In this document: one piece after another, positions 24,010 through 32,195 of the stretch | Layout: the number at the start of each line of letters is the position of its first letter | Position numbering within the stretch: the first letter of the stretch is position 1 | Origin: Polaromonas sp. JS666 | Lineage (GTDB): Bacteria > Pseudomonadota > Gammaproteobacteria > Burkholderiales > Burkholderiaceae_C | DNA: 42,711 nucleotides | NCBI RefSeq assembly: GCF_900103405.1 | Contig: NZ_FNHX01000017.1 | Coordinates: forward strand, 1 to 42,711 | Reading direction: 5' to 3' | Notes under the pieces: generated by a model | What the model was told of the DNA's origin: nothing | Databases searched by the model: none | The model's input: the letters and a program-made list of their open reading frames with translations, nothing else | Made by a program: the position numbers and the translations under genes

Positions 24010-24962
24010 AACCCTTCACCTATGAGCGCGCAAGCAGCCCGGCCGAGGCCGCGGCCGCCGTCGTGCGCCACCCCGGCGCCAAATTCATCGCGGGCGGCAC
24101 CAACCTGCTGGACTTGATGAAGCTGCAGATCGAGGCGCCCACGCACCTCGTCGATGTCAACGGCCTGGCGCTCGACAAGGTAGAGGCCACGCCAGACGGC
24201 GGCCTGCGCATAGGCGCGCTGGTGCGCAACACCGCGCTTGCCGCCGACGAACGTGTGCGGCGCGACTACGGCGTGCTGTCGCGCGCCCTGCTGGCCGGCG
24301 CTTCGGCCCAGCTGCGCAACAAGGCCACCACGGCCGGCAACCTGCTGCAGCGCACGCGCTGCCCGTATTTTTACGACACCGACCAAGCCTGCAATAAACG
24401 CCAGCCCGGCAGCGGCTGCAGCGCCCTGGGCGGCCACACGCGCCAGCATGCGGTGCTGGGCGCCAGCCAGGCCTGCATCGCCACCCACCCCAGCGACATG
24501 GCCGTGGCCATGCGCGTGCTCGACGCCACGGTGGAAACCGTCAAGCCCGACGGCGCCAGGCGCGTGATCCCGATTGCCGACTTCCACCGCCTGCCCGGCG
24601 ACACGCCGCAAATAGAGACCGCGCTGCAGCCCGGCGAGCTCATCACCTCGGTCAGCCTGCCCAGGCCGGCGGGCGGCACGCATATCTACCGCAAGGTGCG
24701 CGACCGCGCGTCTTACGCCTTCGCGCTGGTCTCGGTCGCGGCCATCGTGCAGCGCGACGGCACCGGCCGTGTTGCCCTGGGCGGCGTGGCGCACAAACCC
24801 TGGCGCGACGAGGCGGCCGATGCCGCTTTGCCGCAGGGCGCCAAAGCCGCGGCGGCGCGCCTGCTCGCCGGCGCCCAAACCACCGAAGACAACGCCTTCA
24901 AACTGCCACTGGTGGAGCGCACCCTCGCCGCCGTGCTGGCCCAGGCCAGGAGCGCCGCATGA
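24006..24962 (+). CDS. Aldehyde oxidoreductase FAD subunit with extra [4Fe-4S], PaoB-like
   Basis: FAD-binding subunit, 318 residues. The FAD motif AKFIAGGTNLLDLMK is near residues 28-42 and the second, TTAGNLLQRTRCPYF, leads into a cysteine set at C119, C129, C138 and C157. This set matches the additional [4Fe-4S] cluster of E. coli PaoB and its relatives (CPYFYDTDQACNKRQPGSGC). The C-terminal CO dehydrogenase-type flavoprotein domain begins near residue 210. It is coupled on both sides by 4-bp overlaps, so the three subunits are made together. Confidence 0.9.
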   Translation: MKPFTYERASSPAEAAAAVVRHPGAKFIAGGTNLLDLMKLQIEAPTHLVDVNGLALDKVEATPDGGLRIGALVRNTALAADERVRRDYGVLSRALLAGASAQLRNKATTAGNLLQRTRCPYFYDTDQACNKRQPGSGCSALGGHTRQHAVLGASQACIATHPSDMAVAMRVLDATVETVKPDGARRVIPIADFHRLPGDTPQIETALQPGELITSVSLPRPAGGTHIYRKVRDRASYAFALVSVAAIVQRDGTGRVALGGVAHKPWRDEAADAALPQGAKAAAARLLAGAQTTEDNAFKLPLVERTLAAVLAQARSAA

Positions 24963-27178
24963 AATTCGACACCCCCGCCACCAGCAACCCGATAGACCAG
25001 CTCAAGGTCATAGGCCAAGCCACCGACCGAATCGACGGTCCGCTCAAGACCCGCGGCGCCGCGCCCTATGCCTATGAGCGCCACGACGCCGTGCCGAACC
25101 CGGCCTACGGCTACATCGTCGGCGCCGGCATCGCCAAGGGCCGCATCGCCTCCATGGACCTGGACGCCGCGCGCGCCGCGCCCGGCGTGCTGGCCATCGT
25201 CACCGCAGGCAGCGCCGGCAAGCTCGGCAAGGGCAAGTTCAACACCGCCAAACTGCTGGGCGGGCCCGAGATAGACCACTACCACCAGGCGCTCGCGCTC
25301 GTGGTGGCCGACACCTTTGAGCAGGCACGCGCCGCCGCGCAGCTGGTGCGCATAGCATACGAACGCACACCGGGCAAGTTCGACCTCGCCGCCGCAAAAG
25401 ACAGCGCACCGCTGGCCAAGCCTTCCGACTTCGCCGGGCCGTCCGAGACCCAGGTCGGCGATTTCGCGGGCGCTTTTGCCGCCGCGCCCGTGCAGCTCGA
25501 TGCCAGCTACAGCACACCCGACCAGTCGCACGCCATGATGGAGCCGCACGCCACCACCGCCGCCTGGCAAGGCGACAAGCTCACGCTCTGGACGGCCAAC
25601 CAGATGATCGACTGGAGCGTGGGCGACATGGCCGCCACGCTGGGCATCCCCAAATCCCATGTGCGCCTGGTCTCGCCCTTTATCGGCGGCGGTTTCGGCG
25701 GCAAGCTCTGGGTGCGCGCCGATGCGCTGCTGGCCGCCCTGGGCGCGCGCGCGGCGGGGCGGCCCGTCAAGGTCGCGCTGCAGCGCCCGCTGATGATCAA
25801 CAACACCACCCACCGGCCGGCCACCCTGCAGCGCATACGCCTGGGCGCGGGCCGCGACGGCAAGCTCACCGCCATAGGCCATGAATGCTGGTCCGGCGAC
25901 CTGCCCGAGGGCCAGCCCGAAACCTCGGCCAACCAGACCCGTTTGCTGTATGCCGGCGCGAACCGCTTCACGGCCACACGCCTGGCCGTGCTGGACCTGC
26001 CCGAAGGCAACGCCATGCGCGCGCCCGGCGAGGCCCCCGGTTTGATGGCCCTGGAAATCGCCATGGACGAAATGGCCGAAAAACTGGGCCTGGACCCGAT
26101 CGAGTTCCGCGCGCTCAACGACACCCAGGTCGACCCGGAGCAAGCCGGGCGGCCTTTTTCGCAGCGCCGGCTGATTGAATGCCTGCGCCTGGGCGCCGAA
26201 CACTTCGGCTGGAGCCGGCGCCAGGCCCAGCCCGCGCAAGTGCGCGACGGCCGCTGGCTGGTCGGCATGGGCGTGGCCGCGGCCTTTCGCAACAACCTGC
26301 TCATGAAGTCAGCCGCGCGCGTGCGGCTCGACAACAAAGGCGTGGTCACGGTGGAAACCGACATGACCGACATTGGCACGGGCAGCTACACCATCATCGC
26401 GCAGACCGCCGCCGAGGTCATGGGCGTGCCGCTGGAGAAGGTACAAGTGCGCCTGGGCGATTCGGACTTCCCCGTCTCCTGCGGTTCAGGCGGGCAGTGG
26501 GGCGGCAACAGCTCCACCTCTGGTGTCTATGCGGCCTGCATGAAGCTGCGCGAAACCATTGCCACCCGCGCCGGCTTCACGCCGCTCGAGGCGATTTTTG
26601 AAGACGGCATGGTCCGCGTCGCCGACCGCGCCGTGCCGCTTGCGCAAGTCGCCCAAGAGGCCGGCGACAAGGGCCTGGTCGCCGAAGACTTTATGGAATA
26701 CGGCGACCTGGGCAATAAATACCAGCAGTCCACCTTCGGCGCGCATTTTGTCGAAGTCGGCGTTGACGCCGCCACCGGCGAGATCCGCGTGCGCCGCATG
26801 CTCGCCGTCTGCGCGGCGGGCCGCATCCTGAATCCCAAGGCCGCACGCAGCCAGGTCATAGGCGCGATGACCATGGGCGTGGGCGCAGCCCTGATGGAAG
26901 AACTCGCAGTCGACAAGCGCCACGGCTTTTTTGTGAACCACGACCTCGCCGGGTATGAAGTGCCGGTGCATGCCGACATCCCGCACCAGGATGTGATCTT
27001 TCTTGACGAAACCGATCCGGTTTCTTCGCCTATGAAGGCCAAAGGGGTTGGCGAGCTTGGGATTTGTGGGATTGCTGCTGCGGTTGCGAATGCGGTTTAC
27101 AACGCCACTGGGGTGAGGGTGAGGGACTATCCCGTCACGCTTGACAAGTTGCTGGAGCGATTGCCAAACGTGGTTTGA
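24959..27178 (+). CDS. Aldehyde oxidoreductase molybdopterin subunit, PaoC-like
   Basis: Catalytic subunit, 739 residues, the size of E. coli PaoC. The substrate and cofactor blocks are typical of the family: IGGGFGGKLWVRADALLAAL, NAMRAPGEAPGLMALEIAMDE, GQWGGNSSTSGVYAAC, and the catalytic glutamate E699 in KGVGELGICGIAAAV near the C-terminus. It should oxidise aldehydes to acids; the physiological aldehyde is unknown. No PaoD/XdhC-type maturation factor follows; the next sequence is a long palindromic repeat. An aldehyde such as glutarate semialdehyde from the upstream pathway would be a reasonable candidate, by inference only. Confidence 0.88.
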   Translation: MKFDTPATSNPIDQLKVIGQATDRIDGPLKTRGAAPYAYERHDAVPNPAYGYIVGAGIAKGRIASMDLDAARAAPGVLAIVTAGSAGKLGKGKFNTAKLLGGPEIDHYHQALALVVADTFEQARAAAQLVRIAYERTPGKFDLAAAKDSAPLAKPSDFAGPSETQVGDFAGAFAAAPVQLDASYSTPDQSHAMMEPHATTAAWQGDKLTLWTANQMIDWSVGDMAATLGIPKSHVRLVSPFIGGGFGGKLWVRADALLAALGARAAGRPVKVALQRPLMINNTTHRPATLQRIRLGAGRDGKLTAIGHECWSGDLPEGQPETSANQTRLLYAGANRFTATRLAVLDLPEGNAMRAPGEAPGLMALEIAMDEMAEKLGLDPIEFRALNDTQVDPEQAGRPFSQRRLIECLRLGAEHFGWSRRQAQPAQVRDGRWLVGMGVAAAFRNNLLMKSAARVRLDNKGVVTVETDMTDIGTGSYTIIAQTAAEVMGVPLEKVQVRLGDSDFPVSCGSGGQWGGNSSTSGVYAACMKLRETIATRAGFTPLEAIFEDGMVRVADRAVPLAQVAQEAGDKGLVAEDFMEYGDLGNKYQQSTFGAHFVEVGVDAATGEIRVRRMLAVCAAGRILNPKAARSQVIGAMTMGVGAALMEELAVDKRHGFFVNHDLAGYEVPVHADIPHQDVIFLDETDPVSSPMKAKGVGELGICGIAAAVANAVYNATGVRVRDYPVTLDKLLERLPNVV

Positions 27179-27241
27179 ATTGTTTTTGCTCCGGCGGGCG
27201 CGCTCGTCTTTTCTCTTATCTCCTCGGTTCTCTTGCTGAGG

Positions 27242-27786
27242 GCGGCTGGCCGGGGTTGCCCGGCGGCAAGTAACTTTCTTTTGCTTCGCCAAAAGAAAGT
27301 CACCAAAGAAAAGGCGACCCGCAGTCTGGGTCCCTACGCTTCGCTACGGGCAATCTGCGGTGCTCGAGCCAAGCGGGGTCCGGCTAAACTCGCTTCGCTC
27401 AGACAACGCCGGCCCTGATCCGCTTGTCTCTGCGCTCCTCGGCCCAGCCAGGACGGGGCAATCGGGAACGGGAACCAAATACCAAAGACAAAGAAGACAA
27501 ATACAAACAAGGACACGCCATGGCGTGTCCTTGTGGTTTTAGGTATTGGTATTTTTCTCCCACCCCTTGTGGATGCGCCGAGGAGCGCAGGGCCAGACGG
27601 ATAAGGGATCGCGTTGTTTGAGCGAAGTGAAACGTAGCGAGTTTAGCGAGACCCCGGCTGGACCGAGCACCGCAGGTTGCCCGTAGCGAAGCGAAGGGAC
27701 GCGGCAACCAGGGTCGCCTTTTCTTTGCTTACTTTCTTTTGGCGAAGCAAAAGAAAGTGAGTTGCCGCCGGGCAACCCCCGGCTCC
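27242..27786. repeat. Long palindromic intergenic repeat, copy 1
   Basis: A roughly 545-bp imperfect inverted repeat with arms of about 200-250 bp. Its centre is the perfect palindrome GGACACGCCATGGCGTGTCC at 27511-27530, extended by CAA/TTG on each side. The outer arms pair GTTGCCCGGCGGCAAG near 27255 with its complement near 27762. Each arm contains a smaller hairpin, for instance ACTTTCTTTTG-(CTTCGC)-CAAAAGAAAGT at 27273-27300. A second copy lies at 42262-42711. No real protein is encoded. It could act as a transcription terminator between the pao-like operon and the convergent TRAP operon. Confidence 0.8.
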
Positions 27787-27840
27787 GAAACTCAAAACAA
27801 CATCAACACCCAAACACAAAAAGCCTTAGTTACCTCAGCC

Positions 27841-28536
27841 CTAACGCGAGGGCTGAGCCTTCAACTCATGTTTCCCCAAAGAAAACGAAAGCGCATAGAC
27901 ACCGTGCGTCATGCCCGCAAGCGCCCCCGCGGCCTCGAGGCTCTCCGGCGACAGCTCGTTCGCCAGGGCGAGTTGCAAGGCCTCCGTCTCATAAGACGAC
28001 AGCAAAACAATCCAGTCGGCGACGGCATCGCCGCCGCGGATTTTTTGCTCTTGTGTCATGGCGGCCTCCGGCGTTCGGGTTTGCAGCAGGTGCGCCCCGA
28101 CGATGCCTTTGCTTTCTGCCAGGCGGGCCAGCCGGTTTTCCAGCCAGGCCTGCAAAGGCCCTGCCTGGCCGTCCGCGGGTGACAGGCGGATCGTCAGCAT
28201 CGCCTTGCCCAGTCCGGCGCCAAAACTGCCCAGCAGCTGGCACTGGCTGCGCACCATGTTCAGGTGGTGCGGCATCATCTTTGCCGACCATGGCGTCGGG
28301 TTGTTCAGGCTTTGCAGGTAGCCGGCGGAGGTGAGGGTTTCATACGATGCCAGCTCATACATCACAAAAAACCCCGTTCCGCCGTCAACGTGGGTCCAGC
28401 GTGAGCCGCGCAGAAAGCCGTCAATGCCCATGCGTTCCGGAAAGTGTTCGCGGGAGTGCCACGCCTGGAACTCCTCGCGTTGCGCGGGCAGGATGTCCCA
28501 CCACATGGCGACCGCCGCATTGCCTAAAAGTGCCAT
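27841..28536 (-). CDS. Hypothetical protein, probable tandem dimeric alpha-beta-barrel (EthD/Dabb-like)
   Basis: A 231-residue protein without a signal peptide. It reads as two similar halves of about 100 residues, each with a beta-alpha-beta pattern: the first begins MWWDILPAQREEFQAWHSREHFPERM and includes GFFVMYELASYETL; the second has AMLTIRLSP and WIVLLSSYETEALQLA. The HxREHFPER motif resembles that of EthD-type proteins. GGAGG nine bases before the ATG supports the start. It is the last gene of the TRAP operon, 22 bp after dctM, so it probably acts on the imported compound or its product. The precise activity is not known. Confidence 0.7.
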   Translation of the reverse strand: MALLGNAAVAMWWDILPAQREEFQAWHSREHFPERMGIDGFLRGSRWTHVDGGTGFFVMYELASYETLTSAGYLQSLNNPTPWSAKMMPHHLNMVRSQCQLLGSFGAGLGKAMLTIRLSPADGQAGPLQAWLENRLARLAESKGIVGAHLLQTRTPEAAMTQEQKIRGGDAVADWIVLLSSYETEALQLALANELSPESLEAAGALAGMTHGVYALSFSLGKHELKAQPSR

Positions 28537-28558
28537 CTCGTCGAACCTCCGTAGAGCC

Positions 28559-29836
28559 TCAGTAGAACCAGCTTGCCGGAACCGTGACCAGCTTGGGGAA
28601 CACCACCATCAGAAACATCACCGCGAACTCGGCGATCATGAACGGGATGACACCCTTGGTGACGTCGTCCATGCTGATCTTGCCGACACCCGCCACCACG
28701 TTGAGCACCGTGCCCACCGGCGGCGTCACCAGCCCGATCGAGTTGTTGATGATGAACAGCACGCCGAAGTAGACCGGGTCTATGCCCGCGGCCTTGACCA
28801 CGGGCATCAGCACCGGCGTCAGGATCAGGATGGTGGGTGTCATGTCCATCGCGGTGCCCACCAGCATCACCAGCACCATGATCGCCGCCATCAGCAAGAT
28901 GGGGCTGCCCATGAAGGGCTTGAGCAGGTCCACCACCATGCCCGGCAGGTTGGCCACGGTGATCAGCCAGGCGCTGACCATGGCCGCGGCGATCAAAAAC
29001 ATCACGATGGCGCTGGTCTTGGCCGAGGCGACGAACACGCCGTAGAGCTGCGAGAGCTTGAGCTCGCGGTAGACGACGGTGGAGACAAACAGCGCGTAGA
29101 CGGCGGCCACCACGGCCGCCTCGGTGGGCGTGAACACCCCCATGCGCAGGCCGACCAGGATGATGACCGGAAGGACCAGCGCCCAGGTGGCGTCGCGAAA
29201 GGCCTTCATGACTTCGGCGCCGCTCTTGCGCGGCGGCGGCACGATGGCCTCGCGCCGCACCAGCCAGGCCCAGGTGATCCACAGCGCGCCGCCAATCAGC
29301 AGGCCCGGCACAACAGCCGCGAAGAAGAGCTTGGAGATAGACACATTGGCCGCCACGCCGAAAATCACCAGCCCGATGCTGGGCGGGATCACCGGGCCGA
29401 TCACGCCCACGGAGGCGATCAGGCCGCCGGCGCGCTTCTTGTCGTGCCCGGCCTTGACCATCATCGGCAGCAGCAGGGCGGTGAGCGCGGCCGCGTCGGC
29501 CACGGCCGAGCCCGACAGCGCCGACAGCAGGCAGCCCGCCATGATGGTCACGTAGCCCAGCCCCCCCTTGACGTGGCCGACCAGCGCCAGCGCCAGATCG
29601 ACAATGCGGCGCGACAGGCCGCCGACGTTCATGATCTCGCCGGCCAGCATGAAGAAGGGCACGGCCAGCAGCGGAAAGCTGTCGGCACCCCCGACCAGGT
29701 TCTGCGCCAGGATCTGCGCATCGAACAGCTGCAGGTGCCACATCAGGGCGACACCGCTGGCCAGCAGCGCAAACGCGATGGGAATGCCCAAGGCCATGGC
29801 GGCCAGCAGCGAGCCGATAAAAATGAAGATCGTCAT
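28559..29836 (-). CDS. dctM: TRAP transporter large permease subunit
   Basis: Membrane subunit of 425 residues that carries out sodium-driven uptake in a tripartite TRAP system. About a dozen hydrophobic segments are visible, with the family blocks LLAVPFFMLAGEIMNVGGLSRRI, GSAVADAAALTALLLPMM and the pair of hairpin loops around IGPVIPPSIGLVIFGV and NNSIGLVTPPVGTVLNVV. Its ATG overlaps the stop of dctQ by 4 bp. The substrate is set by the receptor gene dctP three genes upstream; it is likely a carboxylate or cyclic acid. Confidence 0.93.
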   Translation of the reverse strand: MTIFIFIGSLLAAMALGIPIAFALLASGVALMWHLQLFDAQILAQNLVGGADSFPLLAVPFFMLAGEIMNVGGLSRRIVDLALALVGHVKGGLGYVTIMAGCLLSALSGSAVADAAALTALLLPMMVKAGHDKKRAGGLIASVGVIGPVIPPSIGLVIFGVAANVSISKLFFAAVVPGLLIGGALWITWAWLVRREAIVPPPRKSGAEVMKAFRDATWALVLPVIILVGLRMGVFTPTEAAVVAAVYALFVSTVVYRELKLSQLYGVFVASAKTSAIVMFLIAAAMVSAWLITVANLPGMVVDLLKPFMGSPILLMAAIMVLVMLVGTAMDMTPTILILTPVLMPVVKAAGIDPVYFGVLFIINNSIGLVTPPVGTVLNVVAGVGKISMDDVTKGVIPFMIAEFAVMFLMVVFPKLVTVPASWFY

Positions 29837-30405
29837 GGCCGTGCTCCCGCGGTGTTGTCCGTCTGGCGCGCATCGTCCAGCACCTGCTTGAGCTGCACCG
29901 CCTCTTCCGACTCCTGCACCATGACCAGCTCGTCATCCGACAGCCGGCCGGTGAGCACCTTCCACAAATCCAGCAGCAGCAGGCCGCAGGCCAGCACGCC
30001 GAACACCAGGCCCGAGAGGTAGACGATGGACATGCTCCAGCCGGTCGTCGGCGCCGTCACGTCCCAGTTGATCTTGACCTGCTCCCAGCTGCCCATGGCC
30101 AGCAGCACCACGATGAAGATCATCAGCACGTGGCCGACGATGAGGCAGACCTTCTTGCCGATAACCGGCAGCCGCCCCACCACCATGTCGATACCGAGGT
30201 GGCCGTGTTCACGCAGCGCCACCAGGGCGCCGAGGAAGGTGCCCCAGATGAAGAGCCAGCGCGACAGCTCTTCGGACACCGTGATGCCCGAGTTGAAGCC
30301 GTAGCGCAGCACGACGTTGCCGAACACCAGCACGACCATGAGGGCCAGGCCGAGCGCGATCAGGAACTCGATGCCCTTGCAGGCCTTGTCGACGAAGGTG
30401 TCCAT
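29833..30405 (-). CDS. dctQ: TRAP transporter small permease subunit
   Basis: Membrane subunit of 190 residues with four hydrophobic helices. The characteristic pattern is LMVVLVFGNVVLRYGFNSGITVSEELSRWLFIWGTFLGALVALREHGHLGID in the first two helices and YLSGLVFGVLACGLLLLDLWKVL in the last. A charged tail of about 35 residues follows. It is translationally coupled to dctM and begins one base after the stop of the dehydroquinase-like gene. The order receptor, dehydratase, small permease, large permease is unusual because an enzyme splits the transporter genes. Confidence 0.9.
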   Translation of the reverse strand: MDTFVDKACKGIEFLIALGLALMVVLVFGNVVLRYGFNSGITVSEELSRWLFIWGTFLGALVALREHGHLGIDMVVGRLPVIGKKVCLIVGHVLMIFIVVLLAMGSWEQVKINWDVTAPTTGWSMSIVYLSGLVFGVLACGLLLLDLWKVLTGRLSDDELVMVQESEEAVQLKQVLDDARQTDNTAGARP

Positions 30406-30406
30406 G

Positions 30407-30865
30407 TCAGTTGTGCGCGGCAGGGGCCTGCGCTTCGCGCGCGATATCGGTCACGACGCGAAGGCCCTGCAGGTAGGAGCGCGGGCCGAAGCCCTGGATC
30501 GTGCCCTTCACGGCCGGCGAGATGATCGAGTGGTGGCGCCAGGGCTCACGTGTCGCGAGGTTGGACATGTGCACCTCGACCACCGGGAAAGGCATGGCCT
30601 TGATCGCGTCATGCAGCGGCACGCCATGCTGCGTGAGCCCGGCGGGGTTGACCAGCGCGCCCTGCGCCGTGTCGATGTGCTGGTGCAGGAAATCGATCAG
30701 CGCCCCTTCATGGTTCGACTGAAGGGTCTCCAGCGTCACGCCCAGCTCGCCGGCCAGTGTTGCCAGCATGGCGTTGATCTGCGCGAGCGTCGTGGTGCCG
30801 TAGATGTGGGGTTCGCGCCGGCCGAACAGGTTCAGGTTCGGCCCGTGGAGGACAAGTATTTTCAT
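30407..30865 (-). CDS. Type II 3-dehydroquinate dehydratase, divergent
   Basis: A 152-residue protein of the AroQ/QutE family, which interconverts 3-dehydroquinate and 3-dehydroshikimate. The opening LHGPNLNLFGRREPHIYG, active tyrosine Y22, N73, H99 in EVHMSN and REPWRHHS at 107-113 are kept. The substrate-loop consensus NPGAxTHTS reads NPAGLTQHG here (73-81), so contacts with the substrate carboxylate and hydroxyls may differ. It lies inside a TRAP operon between receptor and permease genes, which points to a catabolic role (quinate, shikimate or a similar cyclic acid) rather than aromatic amino acid synthesis. A housekeeping aroQ would not usually sit here. Confidence 0.85.
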   Translation of the reverse strand: MKILVLHGPNLNLFGRREPHIYGTTTLAQINAMLATLAGELGVTLETLQSNHEGALIDFLHQHIDTAQGALVNPAGLTQHGVPLHDAIKAMPFPVVEVHMSNLATREPWRHHSIISPAVKGTIQGFGPRSYLQGLRVVTDIAREAQAPAAHN

Positions 30866-30893
30866 GGGGCTCAGGGCTTTCAGAACTTCACCA

Positions 30894-31904
30894 TCAGAAC
30901 TTTGAAACCCGTTCCAGCTCGGACTTGAAGAGGGTCACGACGGCCGGGTCATAGGCGGCGGAGAACTTCTCGTAGACCGGGCGCACGTCGGCGCGCATCT
31001 TGGCCAGCTCGGCGGGCGGAAGGTCGTTGTAGACCATGCCCTTGGCCGTGAGCTCGCCCAGGGCCTTGGCCGAGACTTCACGGCTGACCACGCGCTGCCA
31101 GTTTTGCGCTTCGATGGCGGCATCCTGCAGGATCTTGTGCTCCGTCGCCGAGAGCTTGTCCCAGAAGCGCTTGCTGATCTGGACCGGGTTGGTCGCGTAC
31201 ACGTGATTGGTGCCGCTCACGTACTTCTGCACTTCGTAGAACTTGCTTGAGGCGATCACCGCGAAGGGGTTTTCCTGGCCGTCCACCGCCTTGCTCTCGA
31301 GCGCGCCGTACAGCTCGGCAAAGGGCATGGGCACCGGGTTGGCCTTGAAGGTCTTGAAGGTTTCCAGGAACACCGGGTTCGGGATCACGCGCAGCTTCAG
31401 GCCTTCCAGGTCGGCGCCCTTCATGATGGGGCGCTTGCTGTTGGTGACGTTGCGAAAACCCAGGTCGAAGAAGCCCAGCACGATCACGCCTTTTTCAGGC
31501 AGTTTGGCGGTCAGCATCTTGCCCAGCGGGCCGTCGACCAGCGCGTCAGCCTGTTTCGCGTTGGCAAAGAGGAAGGGGAAATCGAGCAGGCCGAATTCCT
31601 TGACGATGCCGTTCAGCGAGGTCGTCGAGGCCACCAGCATTTCCTGCACGCCGCCCTGCAGCGCCGACTGCTGCTGCAGCTCGTTGCCGAGCTGCGAGGC
31701 CGCGAATTCCTGCACCTTGATCTTGCCGCCGCTCTTGGCGGCGACGATCTCGGCGAACTTGCGCACGCCCAGGCTGGTCGGGTGGTCGGGGTTGTTCAGG
31801 TGGCCGAACTTGATGGTGCGTTCCTGGATGTCCTGGGCCAGGGCCGGCATGGCCGCGGCCATCAGGGCGGCAACAAGGGTGAGTGTTCTGCGGCGAACGT
31901 GCAT
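30894..31904 (-). CDS. dctP: TRAP transporter substrate-binding protein
   Basis: Periplasmic receptor of 336 residues. The signal peptide MHVRRRTLTLVAALMAAAMPALAQ-like sequence ends at ALA before QDIQERTI. Family marks are FGHLNNPDHPTSLGVRKFAEIV, GLKLRVIPNPVFLETFKTFKANPVPMPFAELYGALESKAVDGQENP, containing the conserved arginine that binds the ligand carboxylate. AAGGA stands eight bases before the ATG at 31904. It heads the leftward operon receptor, dehydroquinase, dctQ, dctM, EthD-like gene and is divergent from an IclR gene, with a strong palindrome between them. Confidence 0.92.
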   Translation of the reverse strand: MHVRRRTLTLVAALMAAAMPALAQDIQERTIKFGHLNNPDHPTSLGVRKFAEIVAAKSGGKIKVQEFAASQLGNELQQQSALQGGVQEMLVASTTSLNGIVKEFGLLDFPFLFANAKQADALVDGPLGKMLTAKLPEKGVIVLGFFDLGFRNVTNSKRPIMKGADLEGLKLRVIPNPVFLETFKTFKANPVPMPFAELYGALESKAVDGQENPFAVIASSKFYEVQKYVSGTNHVYATNPVQISKRFWDKLSATEHKILQDAAIEAQNWQRVVSREVSAKALGELTAKGMVYNDLPPAELAKMRADVRPVYEKFSAAYDPAVVTLFKSELERVSKF

Positions 31905-32016
31905 GGTGAGGTCCTTTTGGGGTGGTGCCTGGGGGCTGCTGTCAGGGGGGACTGGCGATGTCGCTGGTGTCCGGTGCCGCAGCACACGCTGCAGGCCGAA
32001 AGCATCATATTCGTGA

Positions 32017-32035
32017 AATGGAAAGTCTTTCCATT
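32017..32035. promoter_or_regulatory. Perfect 19-bp palindrome, candidate IclR operator
   Basis: AATGGAAAGTCTTTCCATT is a perfect palindrome with a single central T, followed at once by a weaker half (ATGGAAAACCAT). It lies in the AT-rich divergent promoter between dctP (31904) and the iclR gene (32196). The TGGAAA...TTTCCA form is like operators of IclR-family proteins. The regulator at 32196-32975 is the obvious binder. Confidence 0.75.
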
Positions 32036-32195
32036 ATGGAAAACCATTACCATTATTCAATTGCGACCCGCTTCAGGCCATGGCCCAATCGACCAAACCC
32101 TCATATATATAGAGGGCCCTGGCCAATCCCCCAGGAAGCGGCCGGCCCGGCGCATCGCAGAGCCCAGACACCGTCAAGCCAAAGAGTCCCACACC

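Noticed and set aside
27233..27775. Several short open frames inside the palindromic repeat
   Set aside because: They appear in both orientations because the DNA is palindromic, have no ribosome sites and differ between the two repeat copies.
28331..30022. Rightward open frame of 563 codons opposite the TRAP permease genes
   Set aside because: Extreme His/Asp/Gln/Arg content, no motifs, and both TRAP permeases are intact on the other strand.
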